Assembly: GCA_022695795.1 (NCBI GenBank) | Contig: MU404079.1 | Coordinates: 310,001-374,000, forward strand | Source of the DNA: Biscogniauxia marginata | Taxonomy: Eukaryota; Ascomycota; Sordariomycetes; Xylariales; Xylariaceae | Reading direction: 5' to 3' | Length of the DNA: 64,000 nucleotides | In this document: positions 34,996 through 46,701 of the stretch, piece after piece | Position numbering within the stretch: position 1 is the first letter of the stretch | How the letters are laid out: each line of letters starts with the position of its first letter | Notes under the pieces: model-generated | Told to the model about the DNA's origin: nothing | The model's database searches: none | The model's input: the letters and a program-made list of their open reading frames with translations, nothing else | Made by a program: the position numbers and the translations under genes

Positions 34996-35900
34996 ATGGC
35001 TCCCAAGATCGCAATCGTCTTTGTAAGTTCAGAAAAACTCCTTCAAGTTTCAACACCTAGCCCGGAGCATGCATGTGAAGTCACTCCACGAGAGGTTTTT
35101 GAGTGTGATGCTCCAAGGGGTATCACATTCTATTGGTTGCGGATAGTTCCGAACCATGCTTTGCGCCTTACGACGCCTCACGCTCAGCTCGCGGCACGTA
35201 TGATAGATTACCCCAATTTCTCTTGGCCAAGTCGGGGGAGAACTTCGTGGGCGCGAATGATGTTATGTCCATATCAAGCCGAAATACTAACCCATGCATT
35301 TTCTACTTGTAGTATTCCATGTACGGCCACATCCGCAAATTGGCGGAGGCTGAGAAGGCCGGTATCGAGAAGGCGGGCGGCACTGTCGACCTGTACCAAA
35401 TTCCCGAGACACTCCCCAAGGAGGTCCTCGCCAAGTTGTACGCCCCGGGCCAGCCCACCGACATCCCCCTCCTCGAGGACCCTGCCAAACTCTCTGAATA
35501 TGACGGTTTCCTGCTCGGTATCCCCACGAGATACGGTAACTTTCCCGCTCAGTGGAAGACATTCTGGGACAAGACTGGCCAGCAGTGGGCCACCGGCGGT
35601 TACTACGGCAAGATGGCCGGTCTTTTCATCTCGACCGGATCTCTAGGTGGAGGTCAGGAGTCGACCGCTATCGCGGCCATGTCCACTTTGGCCCACCACG
35701 GCATCATCTACGTCCCCTTCGGCTTCGCCAAGGCCTTCGCCACCATGTCGGACCTGTCCGAGGTCCACGGCGGCGGCCCGTGGGGCGCTGGCACCTTCTC
35801 CGGCGGCGACGGCTCCCGCCAGCCCTCCGCGAAGGAGATCGAGATCGCGACCGTCCAGGGAGAGGAGTTCTACAAGACCGTCGCCAAGTACTCCGGCTGA
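34996..35900 (+). CDS. NAD(P)H:quinone oxidoreductase, WrbA/Pst2 flavodoxin-like family, 204 aa
   Basis: Exon 1 is only 27 nt (34996-35022, MAPKIAIVF), with donor GTAAGT. Exon 2 is 35313-35900 (acceptor TTGTAG). Spliced, this gives 204 aa, the normal WrbA length. The junction restores the FMN-phosphate loop IVFYSMYGHIRKLA. Other family features are GIPTRYGNFPAQWKTFWD, GKMAGLFISTGSLGGGQE (flavin-ring contact) and the late PFGFAKAFA with HGGGPWGAGTFSGGDGSR. These tetrameric FMN enzymes reduce quinones by two electrons using NAD(P)H and protect against oxidative stress; yeast relatives are Pst2, Rfs1 and Ycp4. The protein is cytosolic or eisosome-associated in yeast. The 290-bp first intron is unusually long and starts within ten codons of the ATG, a position often linked to regulated expression. 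Confidence 0.95.
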
Positions 35901-37913
35901 CTACATGGCAGTGAGGAAAAGAAGCAGGCGGCGTCCCAGTCCAACGGGAACGGTGCGGCTGCTGAGAATCAGCCAAAGAAGAAAACGAGCAAAGCACTCT
36001 GCGGTCTACCTACGAAATGCGTAGTATCGTAGGGGCCGGCTTGGCTAAATTTTAAAGTTCTGAAGTTAGAAAAAAAATACCCATTAATGAAAGTTATGAT
36101 TCCAACCATTGTTCAATATTTCTCAGTTTTGATGTGACCCAAGTGATTGTTCAAAGCCCTCATACCAAGAGGAGCTTGCTCGCTGACCCCATGATAACAT
36201 AGGCATAAATAAACCACTTGACATTTATGATTGCAAAAAAGATAGCCAAGTAAATAGTGGCTAATCAGGTACAGTACAAAGAATCTGGTCGCCATCGTGT
36301 ATATAAGCAGATTTTCCTCCTCTCTCTAGATAGCCAAACCAACCTAATGAGCAAGCGCATTACCCTGTATTTCAACAGTAATAGTAAATCCCTGCAAAGA
36401 GTGATGTATCAGAGGCTCTTTAGGTTACGACAACTTGAGGATCAAGCGCTAGGTCCTGATTTAAGGATCTTGCACTCTAGGGAGATCGAACTAACCCCAT
36501 ACCGACGTAAAAAGGGCGACACTAAGGAGAACTCGTCGTGTGGTTGCCTATTATTATATTGGATATTGGACATTGGATAAAATTTCTGGCGTGCATTTCT
36601 GCTTCATCATCAACCGGCGTTGCTGAGGTATCTACAGGGCTTCACTTGGGTTAAGGTAGGCCACGGCCTGATATCAACGAGCACCACGAAACCTTGCAGA
36701 TATCTCGAACCAGTCAGTGCTGTATGTAGCTTGGAAGACCGCCCTTTCTGCGCTGCAGTAGGATCTGGAGCAGTAGGGTAGCGGTGTGTATGATTTATTG
36801 ATAGGTAGGCTCCATGCGGTGTAACCAATCTGCGATGCTTCGGGGTTTCTGCACGATATTACTTTCCTCGGCAGCAGCGTCTGTCTTGAAAATCCATTGT
36901 GAGTTTTCTGCGCTGACGTGTCGTCCTGTATATGTAGGAAAGGAATGGACGAGTTGTCCTCGCCGTTGCCGCTGTAACCCCTTGATATTTCATATTTGGA
37001 CTGTGCTCTCTCTGACCTGGCACAACATTTGAGGTTTCATACATACATACAATACATAAATAGGAGCTGTCCAACTTGCAATAATAGTTCACGGTTACAC
37101 TTAATGTCTCTGTTTTCTGGCATATGAGATCTAAACATGTAGAATGCGCGCATTGGCGTGCTCCTCAGAGTAGCCCCCAACCACATTCGTCCCAATATGC
37201 ATATCAGTCGAAGCGAATCCCTAGAATGGTTGTTTCTCATGGTATGGGACTGTTTAGCTTACGGCTGAATCTCCTTGTAGCTTTGAACACAGTGAGAATT
37301 TAAATAGGAGTTTGGGGAAGCTTTTCTGCAGGACTGCCTTCGTATCGAAGAAGATTGGTAACACAATGCAGCAGGTACTCATCCCCTTGCAGACTATCAC
37401 TTATTCAATCATGACTATTCTTTTCGGGACTCGTCCACCGATGGTTGGTGTTGCACTGTAGTGTATTCGCATATTATTCCACCATCTATATCTGATCGGA
37501 AGGTTTGCGGTGAAAACAGAAGCCTAGTCAGCAGGACATGTGGTCGACAGGCGACTGCATGTGCTTAAACTTCAATACTCGACTTATTCATGTATCTTGA
37601 GATATACATTTCACCTTTTAGGCTCCTTCGTCGAAGAAGTAATCACTCGGAATGCTATAGAGCTCCAATACACCCATGGCTATAAATGTAAATATGAACA
37701 AGAAGGAGCTTCCTCGTATCGGAGCCACCATATTAGACACCTAAGTTACTACCTTCACTTCGCTAAGCTCTAGATGTATGGCCATAGCATGTTGTCTAGG
37801 TTGAACGACGCCCAGCATGGGCTGCGGAGAGGCTGATACGGTGGAAATTTCCGGCACGGGGTTAGGTTTAACCATTCCTACTATCCGTATAGATACAGAA
37901 CAATATAACCAAA
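35901..37913. other. Intergenic, no gene seen
   Basis: The 3' flank of the quinone-reductase gene is followed by AT-rich DNA. Short frames at 36257-36580 and 37540-37770 lack domains or codon bias. Confidence 0.5.
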
Positions 37914-39215
37914 TTACCTCTCATCGAGATAATATGCTATATAAAAACTCAGATTATCCAACGCCTGCTCAAGTACCTCCGTCTCGCTCACATACCCTAT
38001 CCTCACGGACCCCCTAAACTCCACCCCGTTCCCGAAGCACCTCGACGCAGGCACGAGCATGACCTTCGTCTTGTCGAGCAGATCTCTGCAGAATTCGACG
38101 TCGTCGACGGGCTCCCCGCCGCGGCCCCGGAACCGCACCAGCGCCGTCGTCCCCGCCGTGGGCCTCACCCAATCGCACGCCGCCGCGTGGCTGCGGACGA
38201 AGTCCTCCAGCAGCCGCAGGTTCCTGCGGGCGAGGTCCAGGTTGCGCGCCAGCAGCCGCGGCCTCACGGACGCTCCCAGCGCGTACCGCGCCACCCGGTC
38301 GTCGAGCTGCGACACGCTGATCGTCGTGTAGTCGCGGGCCACGGCGAGCGCGGACACGATGGCGCGGTCGCGCGACGCTGCCCAGCCGACCCGGATACCG
38401 GCGAGCGACCAGGCCTTGGACATGGAGCTCGTGGCGACGACCTTGGGGTAGCCGAGCGAGAGGACCGAGGGCGGCGGTGTGGCGGACCCGTCTAAGCTAT
38501 GGAAGAGCGGCCGGTAGACTTCGTCGGAGAAGACGATGAGGTCGCGTGTGCGGGCTAAGTCGATGATCTGCGTTAGGACGGACGAAGATATCGTCGCGCC
38601 GGTTGGGTTGTTGGGGTTGTTGATGACGATCATCTGAAGTCATGTCAGAGGTTGGTTTTCACAGGAGGGCCCTCCATATGTGGGTGCAAAAAAAGGAGTA
38701 GCAGGTTTTGTGTATACCTTAGTGTTTCTCTTAATCAGATTCTTGAGCTCAGAAATGTTCGGCACGTAGCTATCCTCGGCCTTGAGCTTCCACATCGAGA
38801 CATCCGCCCCTAGGCTCTCCGGCACGGAGTACAGCTGCTGATACGTCGGGAACACGCAGATGACATGGTCTCCCGGGCCGATGAGACTGTAGAACACTAG
38901 GTAATTCGCCGAGATGGCGCCCTGGGTGACGATGATGTCCTCCGGAGACACGGGAGGACTAGCAGCTGCCGTCGCGTCTTCATCCTCATACGTAGCTGCG
39001 ATGTTCCTGCGCAGCTCGTCCGATCCTAGGATGGAACCGTACGTCATCCTCGTCGAGAGGTCGATTAGCGGTCCAGCATCCTTCTCGCTGTTGAGCTGGA
39101 CCAGCTGCTCGAGGGTAATGGAAGAGGCGCACGTCTCGGAGATATTGAGAACCCCCGGCGTGGTCTCGTATCTGTCCATCCATTGCTCTACCTCAAATGC
39201 CGGGATTTCGACCAT
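37914..39215 (-). CDS. PLP-dependent class I/II aminotransferase, 405 aa
   Basis: Exon 1 is 39215-38718 (ends KRNTK|GTATAC). The intron is 38717-38634 (84 bp, acceptor CTTCAG). Exon 2 is 38633-37914, giving 405 aa. Fold-type I hallmarks are present: NNPNNPTGA just after the junction; FSDEVYRPL with Asp about 203 and Tyr about 206 contacting the pyridoxal ring; SSMSKAWSLAGIRVGW with Lys about 239 as the Schiff-base lysine; and RGSVRIGY near the C-terminus carrying the substrate-carboxylate Arg. The N-terminus (PAFEVEQWMDRYETTPGVLN) and SRMTYGSILGSDELR fit a class I/II branch with mostly small-molecule or specialised amino-acid metabolism. The exact substrate is not deducible. Exon 2 is much more GC-rich than exon 1. 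The gene faces the quinone reductase tail to tail. Confidence 0.9.
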
Positions 39216-40440
39216 ATTTCAACTATATTTCCTCTTATCGCCCCGTGTCGGAGTGAAAATTATAACGCGAGACTATTCTTTCTCGAGTTTTAAGGTATTA
39301 GAAACCCCCTGGGAGTGATTTAGGGATATTATATACTTGACGGTTATATATTCCTTACACGCGCGTGAATATATGTATTCCTATTAGAGAAACTACCAAT
39401 CACTGGCAGCCTTCTTTTCTCTGACATGCGTGGAATCCGAAGGGCGTACAATTTGACATAAAGGTCTCAACTATGTAGTTTAGGGGTGCGTTAGTTTAAG
39501 TCATCAATATTACCTACCTACCTACCTAGTCACCGGGACTTTTACGAGGCTATATTCTAGGTGGGAGCCATTAAATGCTTGATTTCGGAGCTTGAGCTAT
39601 TATGAGGTATAATGCGACCTATCGATGCGATTAATGAGCTTCAGCTCATCATCGCTCGTCCAATACGCCTTGCAAACTATCTTGACGTCTCTGTATCCAT
39701 AATAACCCCATACGCGTCCTGAGTAGGTACCTAGTTTCGAAAGATTCTAGAGGGCTGAAGTTGAATATTATATGAACACCTATGAACGTGGTATAGTCCA
39801 AGTGGCATGCCAACCTTTCTACTTAGCTCATTCTTGACATCAAAGTCCAGTCTCGTATCGTATACTTGTTAACTATTGATGTAAGTAGATTATGTACTTA
39901 GCACAGAGGTTTGCACTTTTAACTGTATCGCCTCAGCGGACTTATAATTTGTCGTTCATAAGAGAACTCTTGATGACAATCGCTGACCCAACCTGCTTGA
40001 ATTTAACAAAGTATAATTTTTTGTTGGGCTAATGCGAGATGAGAGATACGCAGTAAATGTCGGGGTCATAGATGTAGGTACTTACCTACCTAGGTACGGG
40101 CATGAGGTAAATACCTAGGAACTACTACCTCTTAGTACGGTTTAGGTTGGGTAAGGTTATCGCAGTGCGGCAAACGGATTTTCATGTACTCCCGAGATGC
40201 TAGGTTAAGGTTTCAATTGGTTAAACTTCTACGGCTGCGGTGATGCCCATGCGCCCAAGAATGCAAGAAGTGTGGGATCCTTGCCCCAGAGTCCCGGACT
40301 AGGGGGCTATGCGTTCGTCACCTGCTTATCCGCACTAGGAGGTGGTGTACAGTAGGTACCTATGTACTGTATGTACCTTACTGCTGTCACTGTGATGTAC
40401 TAACCAGTACTAACCAGTAAGCCCGTCCTAGCTAACAGCC
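39216..40440. other. Intergenic, no gene seen
   Basis: AT-rich DNA with repeated TACCTACCTAGG motifs at 39512-39530, 39725-39732, 40075-40098 and 40353-40380. No gene was recognised. Confidence 0.5.
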
Positions 40441-40467
40441 ACTTACCGAATACTTCGCATACGCGTG

Positions 40468-40496
40468 CGCAGCAGCAGCAGCAGCAGCAGCAGCAA
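40468..40496 (+). repeat. CAG trinucleotide repeat upstream of the ABC transporter
   Basis: About nine tandem AGC/CAG units lie roughly 640 bp upstream of the Adp1-like ATG. They fall in what is probably its promoter or 5' untranslated leader. Confidence 0.85.
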
Positions 40497-40692
40497 CGTC
40501 AGTTAGTGCTACCACCACCACCTTCCTTTCTCACTGGAGTATTGCCTGTTGCCTACTATCTTATCGTTCTTTTGTCATCCAATTTGAACAGGTCGTCGAG
40601 CCATTTTCCTTCTCATCTCTCCTACACACACGCGGTTAGTACTCCATACCCTGAACCTCTAACCTTTCCATTCGTCCACCATCGCCATTCAT

Positions 40693-40770
40693 CCGCCAAC
40701 GCCTACGCCTACGCCAACACCAACACCAACACCAACATCAACACCAACATCAACACCAACGCCATCGTTA
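40693..40770 (+). repeat. Degenerate ACGCCT / AACACC / AACATC hexanucleotide repeat
   Basis: Tandem six-base units of the type CAACAC and CAACAT run for roughly 75 bases. They lie in the probable long leader of the Adp1-like gene. The open frames over it on both strands are a by-product of the six-base period. Confidence 0.75.
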
Positions 40771-41129
40771 TCGCCATCGCCATCACTGTCGTCATCTATC
40801 ATTCTCTCCCTCCCACGTTTTCCATCGAAATAAAATATCCAACCTTCTTTTACTACCTGGTCCAGCCTCGAGCTAAACCCAGAAGCTGACCATTGCTTGC
40901 TCTGCTTGTGCGTATAGGTAGCATAGCAAGTGGGTGTGGCGCAGATAGTCCACCGGCCAACAGTACAAGGGAGGAGATTCGTGGGCCTCAGATGTGGTAA
41001 CCTATCGTATCGCTGCCGACCGCGATCGCGACCGCTGTCGATCCGCTCTCGACGCTTTTGAGGTTCCCGTCCCATCAAAACATCCCGCGACCTCGCCCTA
41101 GAGATTAGATCGTCAACTAGGGCTTCACC

Positions 41130-44100
41130 ATGTCGTCCTTATCGTTGTCGACAACTTTCCGGCGGCTGGCGCTGGGCGCTCTTTCGCTGTCATGTATCGC
41201 TGCCGCTCAGAAGAACTACACTCAAGTCGATATGCTGCGGGCACAGCTCGCTTTATTAGACGACAGACCCAGTGATTGCCCCCCATGGTAAGCTATCCAG
41301 GCCATCGGCCGTCTCTTCTCATCCGGTGTCTTATGCGGAATCCAAGCTTACCACCGGATACTGCTACAGTTTCAATTGCCTTCTACCCGCGTACGAGTGC
41401 AGCCAATACGCACAATGCAACGAGTACAATGGAAAGTGTGAATGTCCAGAAGGGTTTGGTGGTGACGATTGTTCAGTGCCCAGTCCGTACTTCTTCATCC
41501 ATCCAATAATCTCTTGGGGTTAGCTGGCTGACCATACCATAGCTTGCGGCTCGCTCGCTCGGGGTAAAGACCGACCGATAAGATCTGGCGACACTTGCGA
41601 ATGCGACGAGGGCTGGACTGGAATCAACTGCAATGTCTGCACCGAGAACAAGGCCTGCGATGCTCTGATGGAGACGGGCGATGGTGGCGTTTGCTACCAG
41701 AATGGCGAGGTTGTACAGAAAAACCATCAGATGTGCGACGTCACAAACGAGAAGATTCTCTCCATGCTTGACGGCAAGATACCACAGGCTACTTTTACTT
41801 GCGACAAGGAAGTAGGCTTCTGCGACTTTCAGTGTGGGTAGACACCCTTGGAAGCGAGGGATAATTGTTGTATGGGCTAACAAACTTGACTATCTAGTTT
41901 GGATCGATCGAGCCGAGTCTTTCTACTGCCACCTCGAGAACTGCGATTCGTCCGCGGATTTTACGTCAGACCAAAATAGCACTTTTTACAAGTGTCCCGA
42001 TGTTCAGTGTAGCTGTATCAAGGACCAGTTCCTCTGCGGCGCTGATGGGTCTGTTGATTTGACTGACTTCCTCAGAGAATCGGTCGAAGGCCCTGCTACA
42101 TTCGAATGCTTGCAACAAAATGGCGGCGTCAACGAGTGCCACTTCAAAGAGCCGGCCCTTGACTGGATGGTGAGCAGCATCTTCGGGGACAAGAGCATCG
42201 AGTTGACATGCCGTTCCGGTGAATGTCTGTACCACACCAATGTGCCTGGATACGAACGCCCGATCAAGAAGATTAATACTCCTTTGATCGCTGGTGTAAT
42301 TGCCGGATGCTCTCTCTTCGTCGTGGCTGTCATCTTGCTGACCTGGTACCTTGGTCGACGCCAATTCAAATACGGACCTATTCACTTAGATGACGCGGAC
42401 GACGAGGCTCTGAAGCTAATGGCGGATCACAAGCCGGCGACCCTCTACTTCGAAAACGTGTCCTACGGTCTGAATGGGAAAGTAATTCTTAACGATATAC
42501 GAGGTATCGCGCATCCTGGAGAGATTACGGCTATCATGGGTGCGTCCGGTGCTGGCAAGACAACTTTCCTGGACATTCTTGCCCGTAAGAACAAGCGAGG
42601 GCATACGAGTGGAGACTTTTATGTCAACGGCGAGAAGGTTACCGATGCCGAATTCAAAAACGTGGTTGGTTTTGTCGACCAGGAAGATACCATGTTCTCG
42701 ACGCTCACCGTACACGAAACGATCCTGATTAGCGCTCTTCTTCGGCTCCCCCGTGGGATGGGCCGCGCAGCAAAGGAACAGAGGGTCTGGGAAGTCGAGA
42801 AGCAGCTTGGTATCTACCACATCCGTGATTCGTTGATTGGTTCGGAGGAAGGTAAAGGCAGGGGCATCTCGGGCGGAGAAAAGCGCCGCGTTGGGATCGC
42901 CTGTGAACTGGTGACCAGCCCTTCTATCCTTTTCCTCGACGAGCCCACAAGCGGCCTTGACGCGTACAACGCCTTCAATGTCATTGAATGCTTGGTCACA
43001 TTGGCAAAGACGTATAAGCGAACAGTTATTTTCACTATTCACCAACCACGGTCAAACATCGTGGCCCTGTTCGATCGCTTAATCCTTCTTGCTCAAGGAA
43101 AGACAGTATATTCTGGACCGTTCTCTCAATGCCAGGAATATTTCGATCAAGTTGGCTATTCCTGCCCACCGGGATTCAACATTGCTGATTACCTCGTCGA
43201 TCTTACGATGCATGCTAGCTCCATGAGTGCCCTTGATGACGGGTCTATTGTGAACGATGTTGCTAGTAGTGTTGGCCCGAGTAGCACCAAAGCCGTCAAA
43301 TCGGTCGCAAGCATATCCGGAAATAGCACAGCAGAGGACAGCGCAACGGAACCATCTACAAGCAGGCCGAGGAACAAACGCAAAGACACCATCAAGGCGA
43401 GACAGGAACGTGAGCTTTTCACACGGCGAAAGAACACGGCTGACACAGCCGCATCCTCTGATGTCGAAGAAGAAATCGGGGCCTTCAAATTGCACAAGCA
43501 ACCCGCTGGGGTGGTTCCGCCTCAGATCGTTGTTGAAGATGTTCATGATCTGCCCCCGTCAGCCGGAACTACCCTGGATAGCCTTGTCCTTTCGTATGCC
43601 GAATCAGACATTGCAAACAGTATTCATGATGAAATCGAACAAGCCACTGTTGTCGCACGGGAGGCAAATGGCCAGAATGGCCATGCAGCGAACGGCTTGA
43701 ACGGCACTAATAGCGTGCTTGGTAGAGGCTACGCGCGTGTGAGCTATATGCGTCAGTTTATCATTCTGTCCGAAAGGACGTGGAAGAACCTCTACCGTAA
43801 CCCGTTTTTGATGCTTACCCATTACGCCATCGCGATATTGCTCGCCGTCCTCTCGGGATACCTCTTCTATGGGTTGACAGATGACATCCCGGGATTCCAG
43901 AATCGACTTGGTCTGTTCTTCTTCTTGCTGGCCTTGTTCGGCTTCAGTACGCTGTCCAGCTTGAATGTCTTCGCGTCTGAACGACTCTTGTTTGTCCGCG
44001 AGAGGGCTAACGGATACTACGCGCCTGTCACATACTTTATCGCTAAGGTTCTCTTCGATATCATTCCTCTCCGGATTATCCCGCCGATCTTGATGGGTGC

Positions 44101-44575
44101 CATTATCTACCCCATGACGGGTCTCATACCCGACGCGCCACATTTCTTCACCTTCTTGCTGACTATAGTCCTGTTCAATATGGCGGCGGCTGCTATTTGC
44201 CTTTTCATTGGCATCGTGTGCAAGGACGGTAGTGTGGCGAGTCTGCTTGGAAGTTTGGTTATGTTGTTCTCCCTCCTATTTGCCGGGCTCCTCCTGAACC
44301 ACGACGCAATTCCTGGAGCCGCATTGTGGTTGCAGTCCCTATCCATCTTTCACTATGGGTTTGAGGCCTTGATTGTCAATGAGGTGGTCAAGCTCACCCT
44401 CATCGACAAAAAGTATGGCCTGGATATTACGGTTCCGGGCGCCGCCATACTGAGCTCTTTCGGCTTCAACAATGCAGCGAAGTGGGCGGACATCATCAAC
44501 CTGGGCGTCTTTGCTGGAGTGTTTGTGGTGCTGGCTTATGTGGCAATGCATTTCTTGCTTGTCGAGAGGCGGTAA
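41130..44575 (+). CDS. adp1: Adp1-like ABCG (White-type) half-transporter with EGF-like region, 1079 aa
   Basis: Exons are 41130-41287, 41370-41482, 41543-41833 and 41898-44575 (3240 nt, 1079 aa). The signal peptide is [20 protein letters not shown] with an Ala-rich end. A Cys-rich lumenal/extracellular region follows, with EGF-like units ([32 protein letters not shown]). One transmembrane helix lies at about 316-340 ([20 protein letters not shown]). The ATPase domain has Walker [10 protein letters not shown] at about 402-410, signature GISGGEKRR at about 510 and Walker [13 protein letters not shown] at about 532-541. A long Ser-rich linker precedes about six C-terminal helices from residue about 803 ([20 protein letters not shown]). 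Size and order match yeast Adp1 (about 1050 aa), whose substrate is unknown. Intron 2 uses the unusual donor GTCCGT. The protein is probably a homodimeric membrane exporter. Confidence 0.95.
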
Positions 44576-45272
44576 TATGGAGGGTGTGGCTTGGGACCCG
44601 ATGCAAATGTTGGCTCATACGCCAGCTGCACTAGCAGCTTAATAGATAACAGTCATGTTTGCAATCTAAGTTGCCGGCTCTCTTGCATAGCTCAGTCGTG
44701 CCTAAGCTGGATTCTTTAAGAGGTACATAGGTCGGCTCATTGGCGTTTCAGGACTATTTATCATGTAAGAGTTTAGATGATACTCGTCTCATAATCTATA
44801 TAACGTGAGAAATGACCGGGAGTTTTTGTAGTTGTTATTTATATACATACATATAGTACATGCTGCATTGAGATACACACTGTGACAGAAGAATACGACG
44901 GTCTTGGTCAACAAACTCCAAGTAAAAGTTTGGAGCATCTATGTTCGTGAAGCTAGTTTACACCAATTGATATGAACATCCTATGTTAACAGGCTCATCC
45001 ATCGTCACTGTTCTTCGTACTGCCGGCATGGTTTTTTGACTCATGACCCTATCCATCATAGTTTCGTCTCTCCCGCGCGTTGCTCCCCTGCTCTATTTTG
45101 AACATCATGTGTATCCCCTAGTGAAAAAGTAGATAGGATAGATGAACAGCCTCCTTCCCTGTCCCAGTTCGAGTCCAAGTCCAAGTCCAAGTCTCCAAGT
45201 CTCGGCTCTCAAACGGTAGTATTTCCTGCTATTTAGTTTTTTTTTTTTTTTTCCTGCTTTGTCTCTAGCGCC
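44576..45272. other. Convergent intergenic between the ABC transporter and mS26
   Basis: This is the shared 3' flank of convergent genes. It has an AAGTCC repeat at 45168-45200 and a run of about 16 T at 45237-45252. No gene was seen. Confidence 0.55.
45168..45200. repeat. AAGTCC-type hexanucleotide repeat
   Basis: Several AGTCCA units run in tandem, the last ones degenerate. This is a short simple repeat downstream of mS26. Confidence 0.7.
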
Positions 45273-46325
45273 TTAGTCCATCTTGCCGCCGGTGAGCTCC
45301 TCAGCGACCTGCTTCTGGCGCTTCATGGTGCGGGTGGCCTCGGACTCGACGTTCTTGACGAGCTCGCTGCTGGAGCGCGAGACCTCGCTGAGCATCTGGG
45401 CGACGGTGCGGGGCTTGCCGAGCAGGTCCCAGACGTTGCGGATGGCGAGGCCGCCGGCGGAGCTGCCCATCTTGCGCCAGTAGTCCGGGGCGAAGAGCTC
45501 ACCGACGCGGGCCTCGAGCTCGGCCTCGTCGATGATGAAGGACCGCGCGTTCATGTACAGCTCCTGCACGGCGTCGCGGCGCGCCTCGCTGCGCCGCGCC
45601 GCGAGCGCCACCGTCCGCTCCCGCGACGCGAGGGCCCGCGTGAAGCGCTCCGGGTCCTTCTCCACGGCCGTCTTGAGGAGGGCCTCCGATATGCTGCCCC
45701 GGGTCAGGCGCTCGTCCTCGGGCTCGGGCGCGAACATGGCCTCGCGGTGCTCGGCCTGCACCCGCGCCTGGCGCTCGCGCCGCCGGCTGTCCGCGAGCTG
45801 CTTCCGCGCCCACAGGTCCGTCATGCCGGAGCGCAGGTTCTCGCGCCGGTTCGCGGCCATGCGGCGCTTCCAGGCTTGGTACTCGGACTCGGGCCTGAGC
45901 GTCCTCGCCGTCTCCGATGTCGTCGGTCCCCACTGTTCCCCTTCTGCAGCAGCAGCAGCAGCAGCATCACGACGACGTCCCCGGTGGGTCTTCGTTCCGG
46001 GAAGGGGCGTGGCGCGCCTGAGCCACTCGTCCGTCGGCTTCAGGTGGCTGTCGCGGTGGGAGAATATCTTGCGCGGCACGGGCAGGTAGCCCCGGACGGG
46101 CTTGAGGTCCCGCCGCGCCTCGATCGACTGGTCCTGCGGCGGGTTCGGCACGTTGATGAAGAGCGGGGACTCCGGCGGGATGAACTGCCCCGGGCCCGAG
46201 GAGGCGGGGGCCGTGCTTGAGAAGAGGCGCGCGAGCGTTGTCGTCGTTGCTGTCGCTGGAGAGGGGCCCGCTCGGAGGGGTAGGAGGAGAGTGGTTGGGC
46301 GGGGACGGGGGACTAGGGGAGGCAT
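45273..46325 (-). CDS. pet123: Mitochondrial small-subunit ribosomal protein mS26 (Pet123)
   Basis: This single-exon frame of 350 aa starts with a basic, Ser/Thr/Pro-rich mitochondrial presequence (RPRPTTLLLPLRAG, then LARLFSST). The conserved core begins with FIPPESPLFINVPNPPQ and PVRGYLPVPRKIF, a stretch characteristic of fungal Pet123. A long Arg/Glu-rich helical middle follows (RRRERQARVQAEHREAMF) and then a C-terminal helical part. mS26 sits in the head or body of the fungal mitochondrial 37S subunit and is needed for mitochondrial translation. A seven-Ala run at about residue 122 is encoded by a CAG/CTG-type repeat (45947-45966) and is probably length-variable. The gene is divergent from NOG2, with 376 bp between the two ATGs. 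Confidence 0.9.
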   Translation of the reverse strand: MPPLVPRPRPTTLLLPLRAGPSPATATTTTLARLFSSTAPASSGPGQFIPPESPLFINVPNPPQDQSIEARRDLKPVRGYLPVPRKIFSHRDSHLKPTDEWLRRATPLPGTKTHRGRRRDAAAAAAAEGEQWGPTTSETARTLRPESEYQAWKRRMAANRRENLRSGMTDLWARKQLADSRRRERQARVQAEHREAMFAPEPEDERLTRGSISEALLKTAVEKDPERFTRALASRERTVALAARRSEARRDAVQELYMNARSFIIDEAELEARVGELFAPDYWRKMGSSAGGLAIRNVWDLLGKPRTVAQMLSEVSRSSSELVKNVESEATRTMKRQKQVAEELTGGKMD

Positions 46326-46701
46326 TTCTTCTTCTTAGTTATGGTATATGTGTGTGCCCGATGGCACATAAGGAAAGAAGGTGATCTCGACGGCAACGAG
46401 CTGGAGCTCTCCCAAGTTCTGCAAAGCCCCTCGTCTGGACCTCTTTTTTTTTCTTAGTGAAGAAGGAACTTGGAATTCTTGATTCAGCGAATTGGAGGAA
46501 GTTGATTGGCTGAAAGGATCGGATATCGGCATAATCTGCATTCCGGGGCGGGCGGTCTGTTCCGGCAGAACCTTTTCAATGCCGGCAGGTGAAAAAAAAG
46601 TTCGAGCCGTCGATTTCGATTTCTTCTTACACACCCCCCACCAGCCATTCTTGCTGGACATTCGCCCTTTTTCGCTAGCAACACCCACCACAGCTACTAG
46701 A
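46326..46701. promoter_or_regulatory. Divergent promoter region between mS26 and NOG2
   Basis: The 376 bp between the two ATGs must hold both promoters and both leaders. One gene serves mitochondrial ribosomes and the other cytosolic 60S assembly, so co-regulation is plausible. No specific factor site could be assigned with confidence. Confidence 0.6.

Noticed and set aside
40506..40889. 127-codon plus-strand frame with Asn-Thr repeats
   Set aside because: It is produced by the six-base CAACAC-type repeat in the leader of the ABC transporter gene.
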